Below, one piece after another: positions 23,050 through 34,949 of a stretch of DNA of 64,000 nt. The notes under the pieces were generated by a model. That model was given only the letters and a program-made list of their open reading frames with translations. It had not been told where the DNA came from and did no database searches. Position 1 is the first letter of the stretch; each line of letters begins with the position of its first letter. Where the stretch lies: NCBI GenBank assembly GCA_963513935.1, contig OY740776.1, forward strand, positions 7,594,724 to 7,658,723, read 5' to 3'. A program made the translations under genes and the position numbers. The stretch comes from Aphrophora alni. Lineage: Eukaryota; Arthropoda; Insecta; Hemiptera; Aphrophoridae.

Positions 23050-24115
23050 TTAACACTTTGGGTGCTGACCCTTAAATTACAGGACTAGTATAGAACGCTG
23101 GGGTTTTTTGCCTATTTTTGAAAATTCATAGAATAAAAACTATAAAAGGTAGAATGCTGGTACTTACATTGTTTCGAAGAGTCAAATCTCCTCTTTAATT
23201 TGGTATATAACACTTTGTGGTTACATAGGTGTTTTTATTTCAAACAATATGAAGCACTCAAGACTTTTTTTTAAAAATAAGAAATTAAATTTTTTCACTT
23301 TCACTACTTATTATTCAGAAAAAACAGTTATGGAAACTAAAAATTGGTATCTATGGAAACTAAAATTAACATGGGAACTTATACTAACACTTAGAAATTC
23401 ATCTGTGAGCCCACTGTTTCCATGGAATTCATTTATATTGGGTAACTGGTCAATATTTGTCCAAACATCAGGTGTAGGGTTAGGCCTACCTTGTTGCCTT
23501 GGCCTAGGTTGTAAGTTTTCATCAGATCCAGTTTCTGAAACAAAAACATAACCCAAAGTGAAATAACAGTAATGAAATTATGTTTTGAAAACCCCTAACA
23601 ATATCATAAGATAAAAAATGGAATATTTTTTATCACCTATATTGTTTATGTTTAGGTAGCCTATAACCTAAAAGTTTTACAAAGACATTGACATAAAATT
23701 AAATTATATTCTCACCTGAACTTTCGTCTTCTTCATTATGATCAAATAAAGGATCATCACTCACTTCCCCTAATAACAAAACAATATCGTCGTCATCCAT
23801 AGCGATGTTTACAAACAACAACAGATGACTGCGCGGCCGGTTCGATCTCTCGTCCGATCAGATGGCCGTGACGCAGCAAAACAATGCATAACGTAATCAC
23901 GCACAGACCGAAATAGAAATGGGTTATGTTCGTAACAACGGCGAAAAACATTACGCAACATCCCAAGGGACACGTTTTATTTAATTTCGCGGTAAAATAT
24001 CACGTAATTACGACGGGAAAAATTAATATTTTCGAACCCGTCAAATGACGGGCTTAGCACTCAATGCAAGAATTGCCGGCCCGTCAAATGACGGGCTTAG
24101 CACTCAAAGTGTTAA
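23050..24115 (-). mobile_element. Internally deleted piggyBac-like transposon
   Basis: The element is flanked by TTAA on both sides (23050-23053 and 24112-24115), the target site duplicated by piggyBac transposases. Its terminal inverted repeats read CACTTTGGGTGCTGACCC at the left and, in reverse complement, CACTTTGAGTGCTAAGCCCG at the right. The right terminus is partly duplicated: CCCGTCAAATGACGGGCTTA occurs twice, near 24037 and 24080. The minus strand still carries the N-terminal part of a transposase gene (entered separately), but the catalytic domain is missing, so any movement would need a transposase supplied in trans. It sits in the large Khc intron, about 0.8 kb after an exon. Confidence 0.88.
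23370..23800 (-). pseudogene. N-terminal fragment of piggyBac transposase, two exons
   Basis: Read on the minus strand, exon 1 starts with ATG at 23800 and encodes an acidic leader, MDDDDIVLLLGEVSDDPLFD and more, to a donor at 23716 (CAG then GTGAGA). Exon 2 begins at 23534 after an acceptor TTTGTTTCAG and continues in the same frame: TGSDENLQPRPRQQGRPNP, then DVWTNIDQLPNINEFHGNSG. An acidic start, a Pro/Arg-rich linker and a final W plus FxGNSG block are typical of piggyBac transposase N-termini. About 85 residues remain recognisable; the DDD catalytic core and zinc-binding tail are gone. The frame is open and both splice signals are intact, so a truncated protein could in principle be made. 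The exact 3' end of the fragment is uncertain. Confidence 0.72.
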
Positions 24116-25449
24116 TATTATGTAACGTTTTCATTACCTTTTTTAATAAAACCTTTTTTGAGTTTCTTGTGGTTACAAAAAGTATCAAAGAAATTATTAT
24201 TTTACATAACATTTACTGTTTTACCTTGAGATTTCCTCTAAAACTTTATATACTCTTCCGGATCAAATTGCTCCATCGGCCATCAAGATTAGCAGTAACT
24301 ACTCCAGAATTTACATTGAAAGCCAGACTGTGGCATAATATTTACTATTACTTTGAGTAGGTACAATGAATGCTAAATCACAATAAAAATGGAAGGAGAA
24401 AATCACTTAAAAAAAACTTTATTTTTATCCTTGTTATTGGTGTTTTTATCTTTTTTCTGTTACTTCTTAGTCTGCGGATATTGTTGTGCGTAACATCGCA
24501 CACTAGGCAGTAGCCACATTATGTTTATAAGAACGGTTTATTGAATGTAGTAACCTTCTAGGAGTGAAATTTTCTATTGACAGAACCACTACGATGTAAA
24601 AGTTCAGTCGTACCTTGACTACAATTTCATGATTTCTGTCAATCTTTTTTGTTTGTATTGTAATTCTATAACATTTTTACAAACCTTTGTTTCAGTATAT
24701 AACATTTTAAATAAAAGTTTTATTTACAATTTTTGTGTTTAAGTCTCCGGTTAGAAAGATAAAAGAGGACTGGAAGGTAAAGAAAGAGGTAATAGTTCCA
24801 CACTTAAAGTAGCAAAGTGGGAATAAACCTCCCACCCTATGCTTTAAATCAGTACAGAAGCTTATGTTACGACAGACTGACAGTAATGCTCACTATTACT
24901 TAAGAGACTCCCTCAGTAAATAACCAACGCAACAACTCATTTTATATATTTTCCTCACAGTATTTTGAAGTGCTCGTAACTAAAAAAAAATAGTACCGAT
25001 AGACTTGGAATTGTTCAAAGTAGATTTGATAGTTAAAATTAATTAGTTCGGTTTACAATCATTTCATTTAAACTGATTTAACACTTTGTTAACTTATCAG
25101 TAATTGTTTCGTTAATTTATTTTATTGGTGTCTATAATCCATTCTTTTTCTTTTTCTTTTCCTTTTTTTCCTTCTTTTTTTCCCCTTCTTCTCTTTCCAT
25201 TCCTTTTATTACATTTAAATAAACAAAACATGGTTTAGATTCAGAAAAAGGCATTAAGATAAAAAATAAAGCTTTCCTTAACAACAAACTAAAACAAAAC
25301 AAATAAATTGACATATGACATAATAATACATTACTTATTCATCTGTATTCTTTGTCCATTTGGTGATTTAATATATAGATTAGGTTTGTTATAAACCTCA
25401 TATATTATTTAAACCTCATAGGTTGTTTGAGATATTTAAAAAAATTCTC
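24116..25449. other. Khc intron sequence, no gene seen
   Basis: AT-rich sequence apart from the polypyrimidine tract. The 98-codon ORF starting at 24064 begins inside the piggyBac-like terminus and has no recognisable domain. Confidence 0.4.
25137..25210. repeat. Polypyrimidine tract
   Basis: About 70 bp almost entirely of T and C. On the minus strand it produces a Lys/Glu-rich chance ORF. Confidence 0.9.
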
Positions 25450-25545
25450 TTTTTTTTCCCTTGTTTAAAAGCAAAACACTTCTCGGTAATCACCACCTTA
25501 TTAAAAAAGGAAGTAAAGAGCATATGATAAAGTGTCAGAAGTAAC
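25450..25545 (-). repeat. LINE 3'-tail fragment
   Basis: CTTCTCGGTAATCACCACCT followed by AAAAAAGG and, later, AAGTGTCAGAAG corresponds to the terminal part of the tail seen at 38350-38460. Confidence 0.5.
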
Positions 25546-25864
25546 TACAAAAACAGTTAAAGAACAATCTATCATCATATAACCAAACTTCTAGCACCTA
25601 TGAAAGCTCTCACAGAAAGGAATGGGGATTTCAACAATTTGAAGTAGACTTAACCGTTCTAAAGCTTAAAACTAAGCTTCTGTGAATTACTAATTTCATT
25701 ACTGTATAAAATTAGTAGATAGATGAAGTTGGTATATGTAGAACATTGTAAAATGAAATTTATGTAGTAAAAGTTTGATTATTTATTAAGGGTTGGGACC
25801 GAGGAGTTGTAAATTTCATTTTTCACATACTACTTCATTTATTTTCATTTAGTCTTACCTGTTG

Positions 25865-25955
25865 TTTAATCCTTTAAACATGGCCTACAGAATATTCCGT
25901 CAGCCCTAATTTGTCAGAAATACGGAATATTATGCTGGCACATATTTAAAAGCGT
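25865..25955. repeat. Short inverted repeat, MITE-like
   Basis: The left arm CCTTTAAACATGGCC to AGAATATTCCG (25871-25899) is matched in inverse orientation by CGGAATATTATGCTGGCACA and following bases (25922-25952). The arms are about 30 bp and the loop about 20 bp. No coding content. Confidence 0.55.
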
Positions 25956-26249
25956 AGAAATAAATATAGTTTGTAAATTTCCATTGGAGAGTAACAACAT
26001 AGAAATGATATATAGGTAGAGACTCAAAACTTTTAATCATAACATGATTGTTCAAAATGGGATTTCCTTGGTTGACTTTGTAATATCCTCTATATGTTCT
26101 TACTGGAATAATCCACAGACAAACTAGTTATCACTGAGTTACAAGAGAGTTGACCTATTGTAATTATTTAAAAAAATTTAACATTAAAAGTGTTTTGAAT
26201 TTTTTCTACAATAAATATAGGCCTACCCAAATAATTTAAAAAAAGACCT

Positions 26250-26948
26250 GTAACACGTTAGCTGCCATATCGGTCCGATCGGACCGAAACTAAGGTGGAT
26301 GTACATGCAGCGTTTCGGCACGATCGGACCGATAAAGTCACTGACGTAATGTTTTGTTTTGTGGCTCACAGTTCGATAGTGCAGCAACCTATCGGCCAAT
26401 TTTGGTATTCTTTTGATTGGGTAAAGACGTGTTTTAGACGTAGTATATTGTATGCTTTAATAACTGTTACCATGGTTACTCATTATAATAATAAAGTTGG
26501 TGGATATTTTCACCTTTTTGTCGGCACGATTGGACCGATTAAAAATTTTACAAAAACATTTTGGTTTAGTAATGAATAATTCACAAAGAATACAGTTGTA
26601 GAATGAATATATGTATTTATAAAATAAATATTAGACAAATAAAATAGTGAGCATTGCCAACACAAAGAAATGAAATAGCACGTTTAGATTTTTTTTTTAA
26701 CACGAAAATTACCTCGGTCCGATCGGACCTAAACGTTATACTACGATTAAAATTGAAACCGAAAAATTGCATTTCGGTCCGATTGGTCTCGAAACTATAT
26801 ATGCATAAATGTAAATAAAATTAGTAAATACTATTGCCTTATATTATTTAACATAGGTAGATGCAAAAATAATAATGGAAAAATAATTTGGTAATCGTGG
26901 CACTCCAGGCAAGAGTATCGTATTATGCCTCGGCAGCTAACGTGTTAA
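26250..26948. mobile_element. Non-autonomous piggyBac-like element with palindromic subterminal sites
   Basis: The ends are inverted: TAACACGTTAGCTGCC at 26251 and, in reverse complement of the right end, TTAACACGTTAGCTGCCG. The right flank keeps TTAA (26945-26948) and the left reads GTAA, a one-base change of TTAA. Inside, the 16-bp palindrome CGGTCCGATCGGACCG is at 26271-26286, and imperfect copies recur near 26314, 26521, 26713 and 26774. An ORF of 94 codons within it resembles no transposase. The 699-bp length and lack of coding capacity fit a MITE of a family distinct from the element at 23050. Confidence 0.78.
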
Positions 26949-28596
26949 CAAATTAATATTATTCCCTAAAATGGAAATTAAATTTTACGGCAAGGTAGCT
27001 GCAATAACGACCACACATAAGGGTTAATCCATTGCTGGAATGACTTTTTTTAAACAAAACCATTATTACACATGGTTGCGATAGGGGAAAACCCCTTCAA
27101 AAGGCACAACCGGGATGCACCTGGATGGTAGAGTGGAATTCTTACCGCACAAACTCCCTTATCAGCATTACTTCAGGATGTGGGACAGTTGTTTTTCTCT
27201 TTTGCGGGAATCTTCCTCAAATTTTCTCACAGCAAGATTGTGACAATATCATTGAAATAATTAAATAAGAAAGATTTTGGTTGCCAATAATAGAAAAGCC
27301 AATTAAAAAAAAAAAAATCAATAATTCTCTTATATTTTTTTCCCTAAAACCAGTATCTAGATAAATTGTTTTCTTGCACCCAAGGTAAATTCACCTCATT
27401 TCAACAAAATTGTTGGTGCCATTAAAAAAAAAAAAAAAAAAACTTTATTAAAATTTACAAATCTATAAGACTTTGTATTGCTCATTTCAATACAATATGA
27501 TTATGGGATGCACAGTATTGAACTATACTTTTGGAGCCATGTAGGAGCTTATATCCTTATAGGATTCATTTTGTATTTTTTTTTTAATTTCAGTTATTTT
27601 GCCATTTAATTTATTAATGTGTGTTCAGTTTGGCTACGATTTAGTTATTTTGTCTCTTTAAACATGAGTGGGAAAATTTAAAGGTTGTGAAAATGTAAAA
27701 TGTGAAGAATGAAAAAGGGGAAAAGATGGCAGGTAATAGCTTGGGCATTTGAAATGAATTGCTCTACAATTGCAACTATTGTAAAAGATAAAATGTGCAT
27801 CTTACAAAAGTTGTTCTCCCTTTGTAGTCGGTGATTATCACAAAGATAAGTAGCACCATTTCGCAGGAAATGGGGAAAACATTAAGCTTTGGATGGAGGA
27901 TCAATATCAGCATGGAATCCCATTTAGTCTTAATATCTTACAAGAATAAGCAAAACTTTATAGTAAGACTTAGAAGGGCTTAAGGGGTTGTTTGAGTTGA
28001 TATTGGGCAAAAAAAAAGTATAATTATTTCAAAAATTTAATAAAATTTTATAACAGGTCATGTAGAGAACACCCCTTGACATTAACATACAAAGAATAGT
28101 TGAGAAGAAAAGTTTCAGAATAGAATTTGTACTTCAATACATACAAAAAAAAGTTATATGTATTAAAACTAAATATCATAGATCTGTATCATACTTCTGT
28201 GTACAATATCGGTAAATAGATAACACCAATACATAAACATTTTAGTTTTGCCGTATTTTTGATTTGGTACGATCACTACAAATGCACACATTCAAAAACT
28301 GAGGACTTATTATAGTGCAGTATAAACTAATCTATATTTTAAAAGGCAAGAAGTGAATTTTTGTAGTAGATGTTGAAAGAATACTTGGATGGTAGGGCAA
28401 TAATATAGGAACCCCAGCCTGGAGAGGAACAAATGTTTAGTAATTATAGGAGATCCTTTCTTGGAGAACCTGTAATGATTTTGATTATTAGTGATAACCG
28501 GTAGCCTATAATTGTACAACAGTACAATTGAATAAACAATTGTGTGAATTTAGAGGTCCATCTAAATTTTAGACGTGAATGTAGGAATTGCAACAA
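26949..28596. other. Khc intron sequence, no gene seen
   Basis: Contains two A-runs (27304-27318 and 27424-27441) but no clear element boundaries or coding motifs. Confidence 0.4.
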
Positions 28597-28960
28597 ATTA
28601 CTTATAACTTTTAATAACCATATTTGGTCTGTCATGTGACTTATTAGTCGAGATTCGACATGTTTCGGAGCCGTAACAACATCATCAGGAATAGTTAATC
28701 ACTCTGAAGAGATCGTCGAACATTAAAACAGAGTATACATAAAACACTACACAATAATTTGACATATTTAAAAAACACTGATATGTATCTGTATTGGCCT
28801 ATCTATACTTCGTCATGACAGATCGCAGACTCTTTAAATATGACAATCTCTTCTGAGTGATTAACTATTCCTGATGATTAAGTTACAGCTTCGAATCTTG
28901 ACTAAGAAGACATGTGACAGACCAAATAAGGTAATTAAAAGTTATAAGTAAAAAAATCTA
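28597..28960. repeat. Foldback repeat with hammerhead-like arms
   Basis: TTACTTATAACTTTTAATAA and TTTGGTCTGTCATGTGACTT (28599-28645) are inverted at 28908-28955. The arms continue inward through CATGTTTCGGAGCCGTAACA and CATCAGGAATAGTTAATCAC on the left, matched by GTGATTAACTATTCCTGATG (28857-28876) on the right. The total is about 360 bp. Read outward, each arm starts CTGATGAT, then a spacer, then CGAAAC on the left arm (degenerate CGAAT on the right). Confidence 0.8.
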
Positions 28961-31911
28961 TATTTTTTTTATTAAAAAATATGCACCGGTGAAGCTGGTG
29001 ATCTTTTTGTTAAGTCTCGGTGGTTCTTTTTTGGCGCCATGGAGTAATATAAGTGTTTGATAAATAGTAATACTAATCTGACCGGGTGTGCATGTGACAT
29101 TCAATTTGAGAGAGAATCTTAAACAGAAATATTTTGCTGCTTTTGAAGTACATAATCGTACTACTGCAAATACAACTGTTTATGCCAAATTGTCTGAGAG
29201 TGAGAGTGTACATTTGCTTTACAAGTTAACATTTCTACGAGTAATAAAATTATTCACGTAATCTTTATAATCTATCATATATATGATTAGACCAAGTGGT
29301 CTATAATATTATTCTCAAGGTGGTCGTCCCAAACCTCCTTCCTTTTAGACTACAGTATTTCCTTGTTGAAGTATCTTCTCTCATCTACTCTGTTGGCACA
29401 ATCATTGTAGTTTTCCCTTAAATTTGTATAATTAATTTTAATATCACTGTAGATTGGATGAATAAAGAATTTATCAATAGCTGCTGTTACATTGTACAAA
29501 TATAGTACCATTAAATTAGATGATTTAAATAAACACATTTGACAGTAATTAAGCTAACAACCTACATCCACTAATCCGTGAATCTGGTTTATTTGTTCAT
29601 TACCGTAGTAACTAATTTTGTAAACAGTATAGTCTAATTCAGATGAACACATCCCGCCATTTTAGTATTTGTGATACATGTTTATCCTTTGGAATTTCAG
29701 TTAGAAAAGAAAAATAATTTTAATCTATTAGGCAACCATATTTATACTTTATTATGTATTATTGTTACTTATCTGTATCAAGTTACAATTATATCAAGTT
29801 TATACAATGTATGTTATTATTTAAAATGGTTGACTCAATTACCAACAAGAGTGGAGGCTTTTTCTAATAAACTGTCAAAAACATTCTTTCACATGCCCCC
29901 TATTCACAATTGAAATTTTAACCAAACAAAATTATTCGTCACCAAAAATGTCACTTTGGTAGTTATCGGTGAAAAAGTGAAAATAAACTCCATCTTTGAA
30001 AAATTATTTATGTTTTTAAAGTAGGGCCTAAACCTGCTTTGTTTGTACCATAAATGCGCCCTCAGCGTAAATCGTACTTAATTAAATTCTATTTTAATTT
30101 GTTTCAATTAATCCTAAACCTTAATATTTTTCTTACTTGGAATTTTGCACACAGGTTTGGGTAACTAATTATCATGCTGTTTTCACTAATCTCTCACTTA
30201 GAGTGGTGATATTCGGCACCATAAAGTTCGATTGTAAAATTTTTGTTTAATCCTCCAAAAAATAATAAAAATTTTCATAAAATAAGGGCTCTTCTACTTT
30301 TATTTTTTTCTCATCAAATACACAGAGAAAAATTTCAGATATTTGTGTATTTTGGCCAAATTTATGCTAGCCCATGTCTATCGATACTCTTAACATATAT
30401 TTGGCACTAAATTTCTCGCCTCTTTCATTTCTTCTCGAATATATACCTGGACCAGTCAATTTTGTCAACGACGCGCAAATTTCACTAAATGGAATTCATG
30501 TCCTATCACGTAAATGTATCAACTGCGTGCCAAGTTTTATTAAATCACCTTCCAACAATAGGTTGAAAGGATTGATCTCTAGTCCTAAACGTACTGTAAT
30601 TGAGTTGAGTGGCTGAGAAAAATGAAAGTATAACAAATGGTAAAGGATGTTTCACTCGGTTTCTTATGTAATGATTGCGTGTTGACAGGATATATTTATT
30701 TCATTACGGTCATTGAGTTGATAAGTCTGCTTTGTAGTAATAGCCATTTTATTCTACAATAGCTAATTTTATTTATTAATAGCTAATTGTTCTGAGTATT
30801 TTCACTAAAAACAACAAATACTTGATAGCTTTCTCTTTTAGTTATGTAATTGTAATTTTTATTTTTTCCACTTTTCCGTTTTGTTGTGATTCAGTTTGTA
30901 AAATAAATGGAAATTTCCTTAATGAATATAAAGAGTGTCAAAAAACTATGGGAAGTTGTTTTAAAATATGTTATGCACTTATTTAGGCTTTTCTTATTTT
31001 TTTAAATAAAGATTGTAGTTTTATTATTTATAAACTATCTGATGTTAGATGCCAATCTCTTTTAATAATGATTAAAAAAAATAATTAAATTGAGTAAGAA
31101 AATTATAAATATATATTCTTTATTTTATAATAAATCAAAGAACAATCCAAATTACAATAAGTACTCAAGTCTAAGGAATATTTCACAATAATTTTTAATT
31201 GTTTAAATAAATTTTGTTATTCAAAATAAATAATCTTAAATAATATTTGTTTATCAACTTTCCAAATATCAGGTTCTTCTGAATATAGCTATTTATTGCT
31301 CTCACGAAATGGAAACTTCTTATATGAATCTTCTAATTTCTAACGTTTCTACAATTACTTCACAGAACCAAGTTGAACGTTAAATTAATTTTTCTTCCTA
31401 CACGTTATGTACATCTCACTCAATAAATATAAGATCTTGATTGACTCTCGAAATTGTTTGTATTTTCTTCTTTCTTCCCCCCTCCCCTCTTCTTATTCTT
31501 GCACAATATGATTTGATTCTTAATGACCATTGCCTTTACCTGAGACAATATTGTTTCTTTATCTGTATTACACTGTTCACTTATAGTTCACATTTTCTAA
31601 TTACTTTCATTAACAATTATTATTGAGATTTAGTTCATGTATTTAAGTTTTTAAATTATAGAATTGTATTTATGGATCTATTTTAAATTAAATACAGATT
31701 TCTTCACCTTAATTTTACTAACATTTGATTTTTTAGGGTTTATTTATTGTGATAGTTTGAATTTTGTGGTTACGTGTTGAGTTTACAATCATTTGAATAT
31801 TTCTTTTATTTTTCAAAAGCTTTTGTGTGGGTATTGTTTTAGATGATATTAGTAATTCTCTGATTTTTAATTTATTGATTTCAACACTTCGTTTTTACTA
31901 GCTAGTATTGT
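28961..31911. other. Khc intron sequence, no gene seen
   Basis: Weak similarity to the dispersed repeat near 29930-30010 (GTAGTTATCGGTGAAAAAGT). An 80-codon ORF at 30374-30616 has no family that I recognise. Confidence 0.4.
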
Positions 31912-32222
31912 TAATTAAATAATATTTCAAGTGAAAAATATACGACCTTGACTGGGAATTGAACGAATTCAATAAATACATATGTAAGGTCTGCGTGTAA
32001 AAATACTAATTACTGTAAGTGTTTTTTCTAACGAGGTAAATAATTTGATAACTCAAAAAATGCAGCAAAAAGCAAATTCAAGTGAGAAATGTACACCCTA
32101 TGCTTTGAAGCGACTAAGGATAGCTCATTTGGTAGAGCATTGGCGCGTAAAGGGAAAGATCCTGGGTTCAATTCCCAGTCTAAGTCGTATATTTTTCACT
32201 TGAAATATTATTTAATTGGTAG
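31912..32222. repeat. Inverted pair of tRNA-derived repeats
   Basis: TTAAATAATATTTCAAGTGA at the left (from about 31914) is the inverse of TCACTTGAAATATTATTTAA at the right (to about 32216). The left arm continues into GACTGGGAATTGAAC, the inverse of the T-arm segment at 32164-32180. Two copies of the repeat therefore face each other about 200 bp apart, the left one cut off after the T-arm. Confidence 0.75.
32112..32187 (+). repeat. tRNA-derived repeat (tRNA-like region)
   Basis: The sequence TAGCTCATTTGGTAGAGCAT is a standard tRNA D-arm (box A). TGGGTTCAATTCCCAGTC is a T-arm (box B), with a 5-bp stem. The anticodon-stem region TTGGCGCGTAAAGGGAA is mispaired, and the acceptor strands (CTAAGGA and TCTAAGT) do not fully match. 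A related copy at 35440 has a perfect anticodon stem, TTGGC with GCCAA. The copies share 3' flanking sequence, GTATATTTTTCACTT, which identifies a SINE-like repeat and not an isolated functional tRNA. Confidence 0.65.
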
Positions 32223-33359
32223 TAATTGAATAAGTATTGAGTTTCCAACTTTATATTTCTTTTAATTAATTATAAAAATGTGCGATTGATTTGATTTATT
32301 ACAAATACTGCCTTTTTAAGAAATCAATTTGTCCCAAGTTTGCTGAATAGTCAGTTTTTAAAGGGAGAGTATGAAACGGTTTTAAAACAACCAAAAATTA
32401 GGCTTTCGCCATTATTTAAATACTGTATCCATTTTACGGGAGGAAAGTTTCAATCAACTTTTAATACATCATATTGAAAAATTAATCTGATTTACGGCTA
32501 TAAAGTTATTAACAATAATTAAAGAGTGTAAAAGTTGCATGCACAACGTTGGGTAATTTTATTGCCACTTTTAACACTATAACTTGTCAATTGTATTCGC
32601 ATCAATATGACTAATAAACCAAAATGTAGTGAATTTTATGATCTTTAAAATCGTTTGATTCATAATTAAAGATTAATCGTAAAAAACACCCACCTCCTTC
32701 CTCTTAAAATATGATTGTACATAGAACTTGAGTCTTATAGATTTCATTAAAAGCCAAGTGTTTTTAAAAACAACTTCCCATAGTTTTTTTAGACTAACTT
32801 TTTTTCCAAATTTGATTTTTATTGTAATCTATATTAGGCAGGTATTTAGCTTGTTCCAGTTCTAAATTTTGAGCTGTTAAAACTTTTTTTGCTGGTATTA
32901 GATTTTTCTGTTTGTTCCCCCTATTTCCCGTTCTATGGCATAACAGGGATAAAAACTTTAAGAATAAAAGTAAAGTTTATATCTCTGTTATTTTTGTTCT
33001 CAGCAAGCAGTTTTGTTGTTGTTTTTGTTTTTACAGTCTTTTTTTCAATGTGCAATTTTATTTTACATCCTTGACAATTTCATAAATGTGAACATTTAAA
33101 AAATATTTGAATATTATTTTATTGGTCCAAGACATTGTATTGAAACTTGAGACTAATTCTCATCAAACAATTAAAATTAATTCAGATTGATTCTATAAGA
33201 TTTTAATCAAAATTCTAGACATCAATATATTTTTACTTCTAAAAGACAATCTAATATAAACAGCTGTTTATTTCTGTGAATGTTCACTAATCCATCTTGT
33301 AACCATTGTAATGCTTAGAAAAGGGACTTTTCCTTAGTGTGGAAAAGAAGATTAGTTTT
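32223..33359. other. Khc intron sequence, no gene seen
   Basis: AT-rich; nothing recognised on either strand. Confidence 0.4.
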
Positions 33360-33416
33360 ATTGTAATTTTTTTCTTTCTTTTTTTTCCTTTTTTTTCTAT
33401 TTTTCTTCTTTTTTCA
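33360..33416. repeat. Polypyrimidine tract
   Basis: Almost pure T/C run in the Khc intron. Confidence 0.9.
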
Positions 33417-34949
33417 ATTGACTAGTGTTGGTGTTTTTTAACCATTTTTAGATACTGTATTCAGATTTCGATGACAACCTTTAAACTCACCCACTCCAAA
33501 ACACAATCCCTGTATTAAAAACACAAATTAATTTTAATGGATAAACCTGAACACTGAAATAATGTTAATTTTTCGCAATTTTTTATTTTTCACTCTACAG
33601 AGTGTTTCAAAAGTACATGTCCAACTTTGGGAAGTGATTCAGGGCTTCAAAATAAAGATAAAAAGTTCTTGTAAACATGTATGAAAATGCTTTGTTATCC
33701 TTCTAAAGTATTATTTTTGTAAATTTAAGGTTTTGAGTTCAAATTTGGTATGTGTATGGAACTTTAAGTTTTTATATATTTTTTATTTGCCATTATTTTT
33801 TGATTAAACATAAAATGGCTGACAGACAAATAATGAAGCGTTTTTTAGTTATATATTTCTAGGAATTTTCCCTTATATTTTAATCCCATAAATCACTTTC
33901 AAATGTTAGGACACATATTTTAAAAAACTCTGTATATGTATTTTTCATCTATGAAACTGTTAATGAAATTACTGTTATTTCATATTTATTTTTGTTGTTT
34001 CTTCCTGTGGATTTTTACACTTATTTATTACCATTATACAAGCTTATATTGATATACAATGAAACTGATTTGTTTAACTGTTTTAAGTTTTTAATCCTTC
34101 ACAAAGAGATATTTGGAAATAACTCAGGAAACCTAAATAAAAATATTTAAAGACATAATATTTGTGTTCAGAGAATTTTACCAGATTAATCATCATATGG
34201 ACAAAAATAAGTTATTAAAACACCATTCAGACAACTTGATAATATTTTTAATCGAAAGCAGTATTTTCCATTCGGTAGTGCTTCTTTAATTAAAGGAGGT
34301 ATAGAAATAATATCTGATAGAGGAACAGCTCTCAAGTGAATGAGGAAAGGTTGGAAATTTGCTGAGCTGAGTTTAGGCTCTTCAACGAAGATTAGTCAAT
34401 AACACTGTACATCCATCATTCCTCTCTGTTAATTAAAAAACTTCACCTGTATGTATGTAATTAGAATAAGGTACAAATACTTAAATGAAATAGGTATTCC
34501 AAAAATATTTGATAAATAGATTCATCTGAAATCACCTATGGCTAATCGTTATTGAAAATAGTGGGGGGTTGGGAATTTTGCTAGCTTGATATTAATATAT
34601 TTTATTAGGGCGACCTATATATGAGTCCCTCATATCAGAATTTGTATAAGAGAGTTCATTATATTATTGATATAGTTTAATTGGACATTTCCCATGGTTC
34701 TTGTACAAGTGTCCCACGAAGAGACATATTAATTCGCTTATTTTTGTTTTAATATGCCAGACATACAGAACACTCTACAAACTTGACACTTTAGAGTTAT
34801 GTTAGATATGTAAAAAAAAGTACACTTGGGTTTCATTTTTGTATGGTCGTCAAAACAAAATGATAGAATAACAAAATAGTTGTTGATTTGCAGATAACAC
34901 AAATAAGTGTAAAATTGATAAAGAAAAATAACAGTAATAAATTATTAAT

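Noticed and set aside
25132..25314. Lys-rich minus-strand ORF
   Set aside because: It is the complement of a polypyrimidine tract, with no conserved motif.
26295..26579. 94-codon ORF inside the palindrome-rich MITE
   Set aside because: It spans the palindromic repeats and has no transposase motif.
32112..32187. A functional tRNA gene
   Set aside because: The acceptor and anticodon stems are mispaired, and the same 3' flank recurs at two other copies, which indicates a tRNA-derived repeat.
33596..33640. ACAGAGTGTTTCAAAAGT and, at 38905, ACAGGGTGGTTCATGAAG as mariner elements
   Set aside because: They look like single mariner-type ends, but no matching opposite end or transposase was found nearby.
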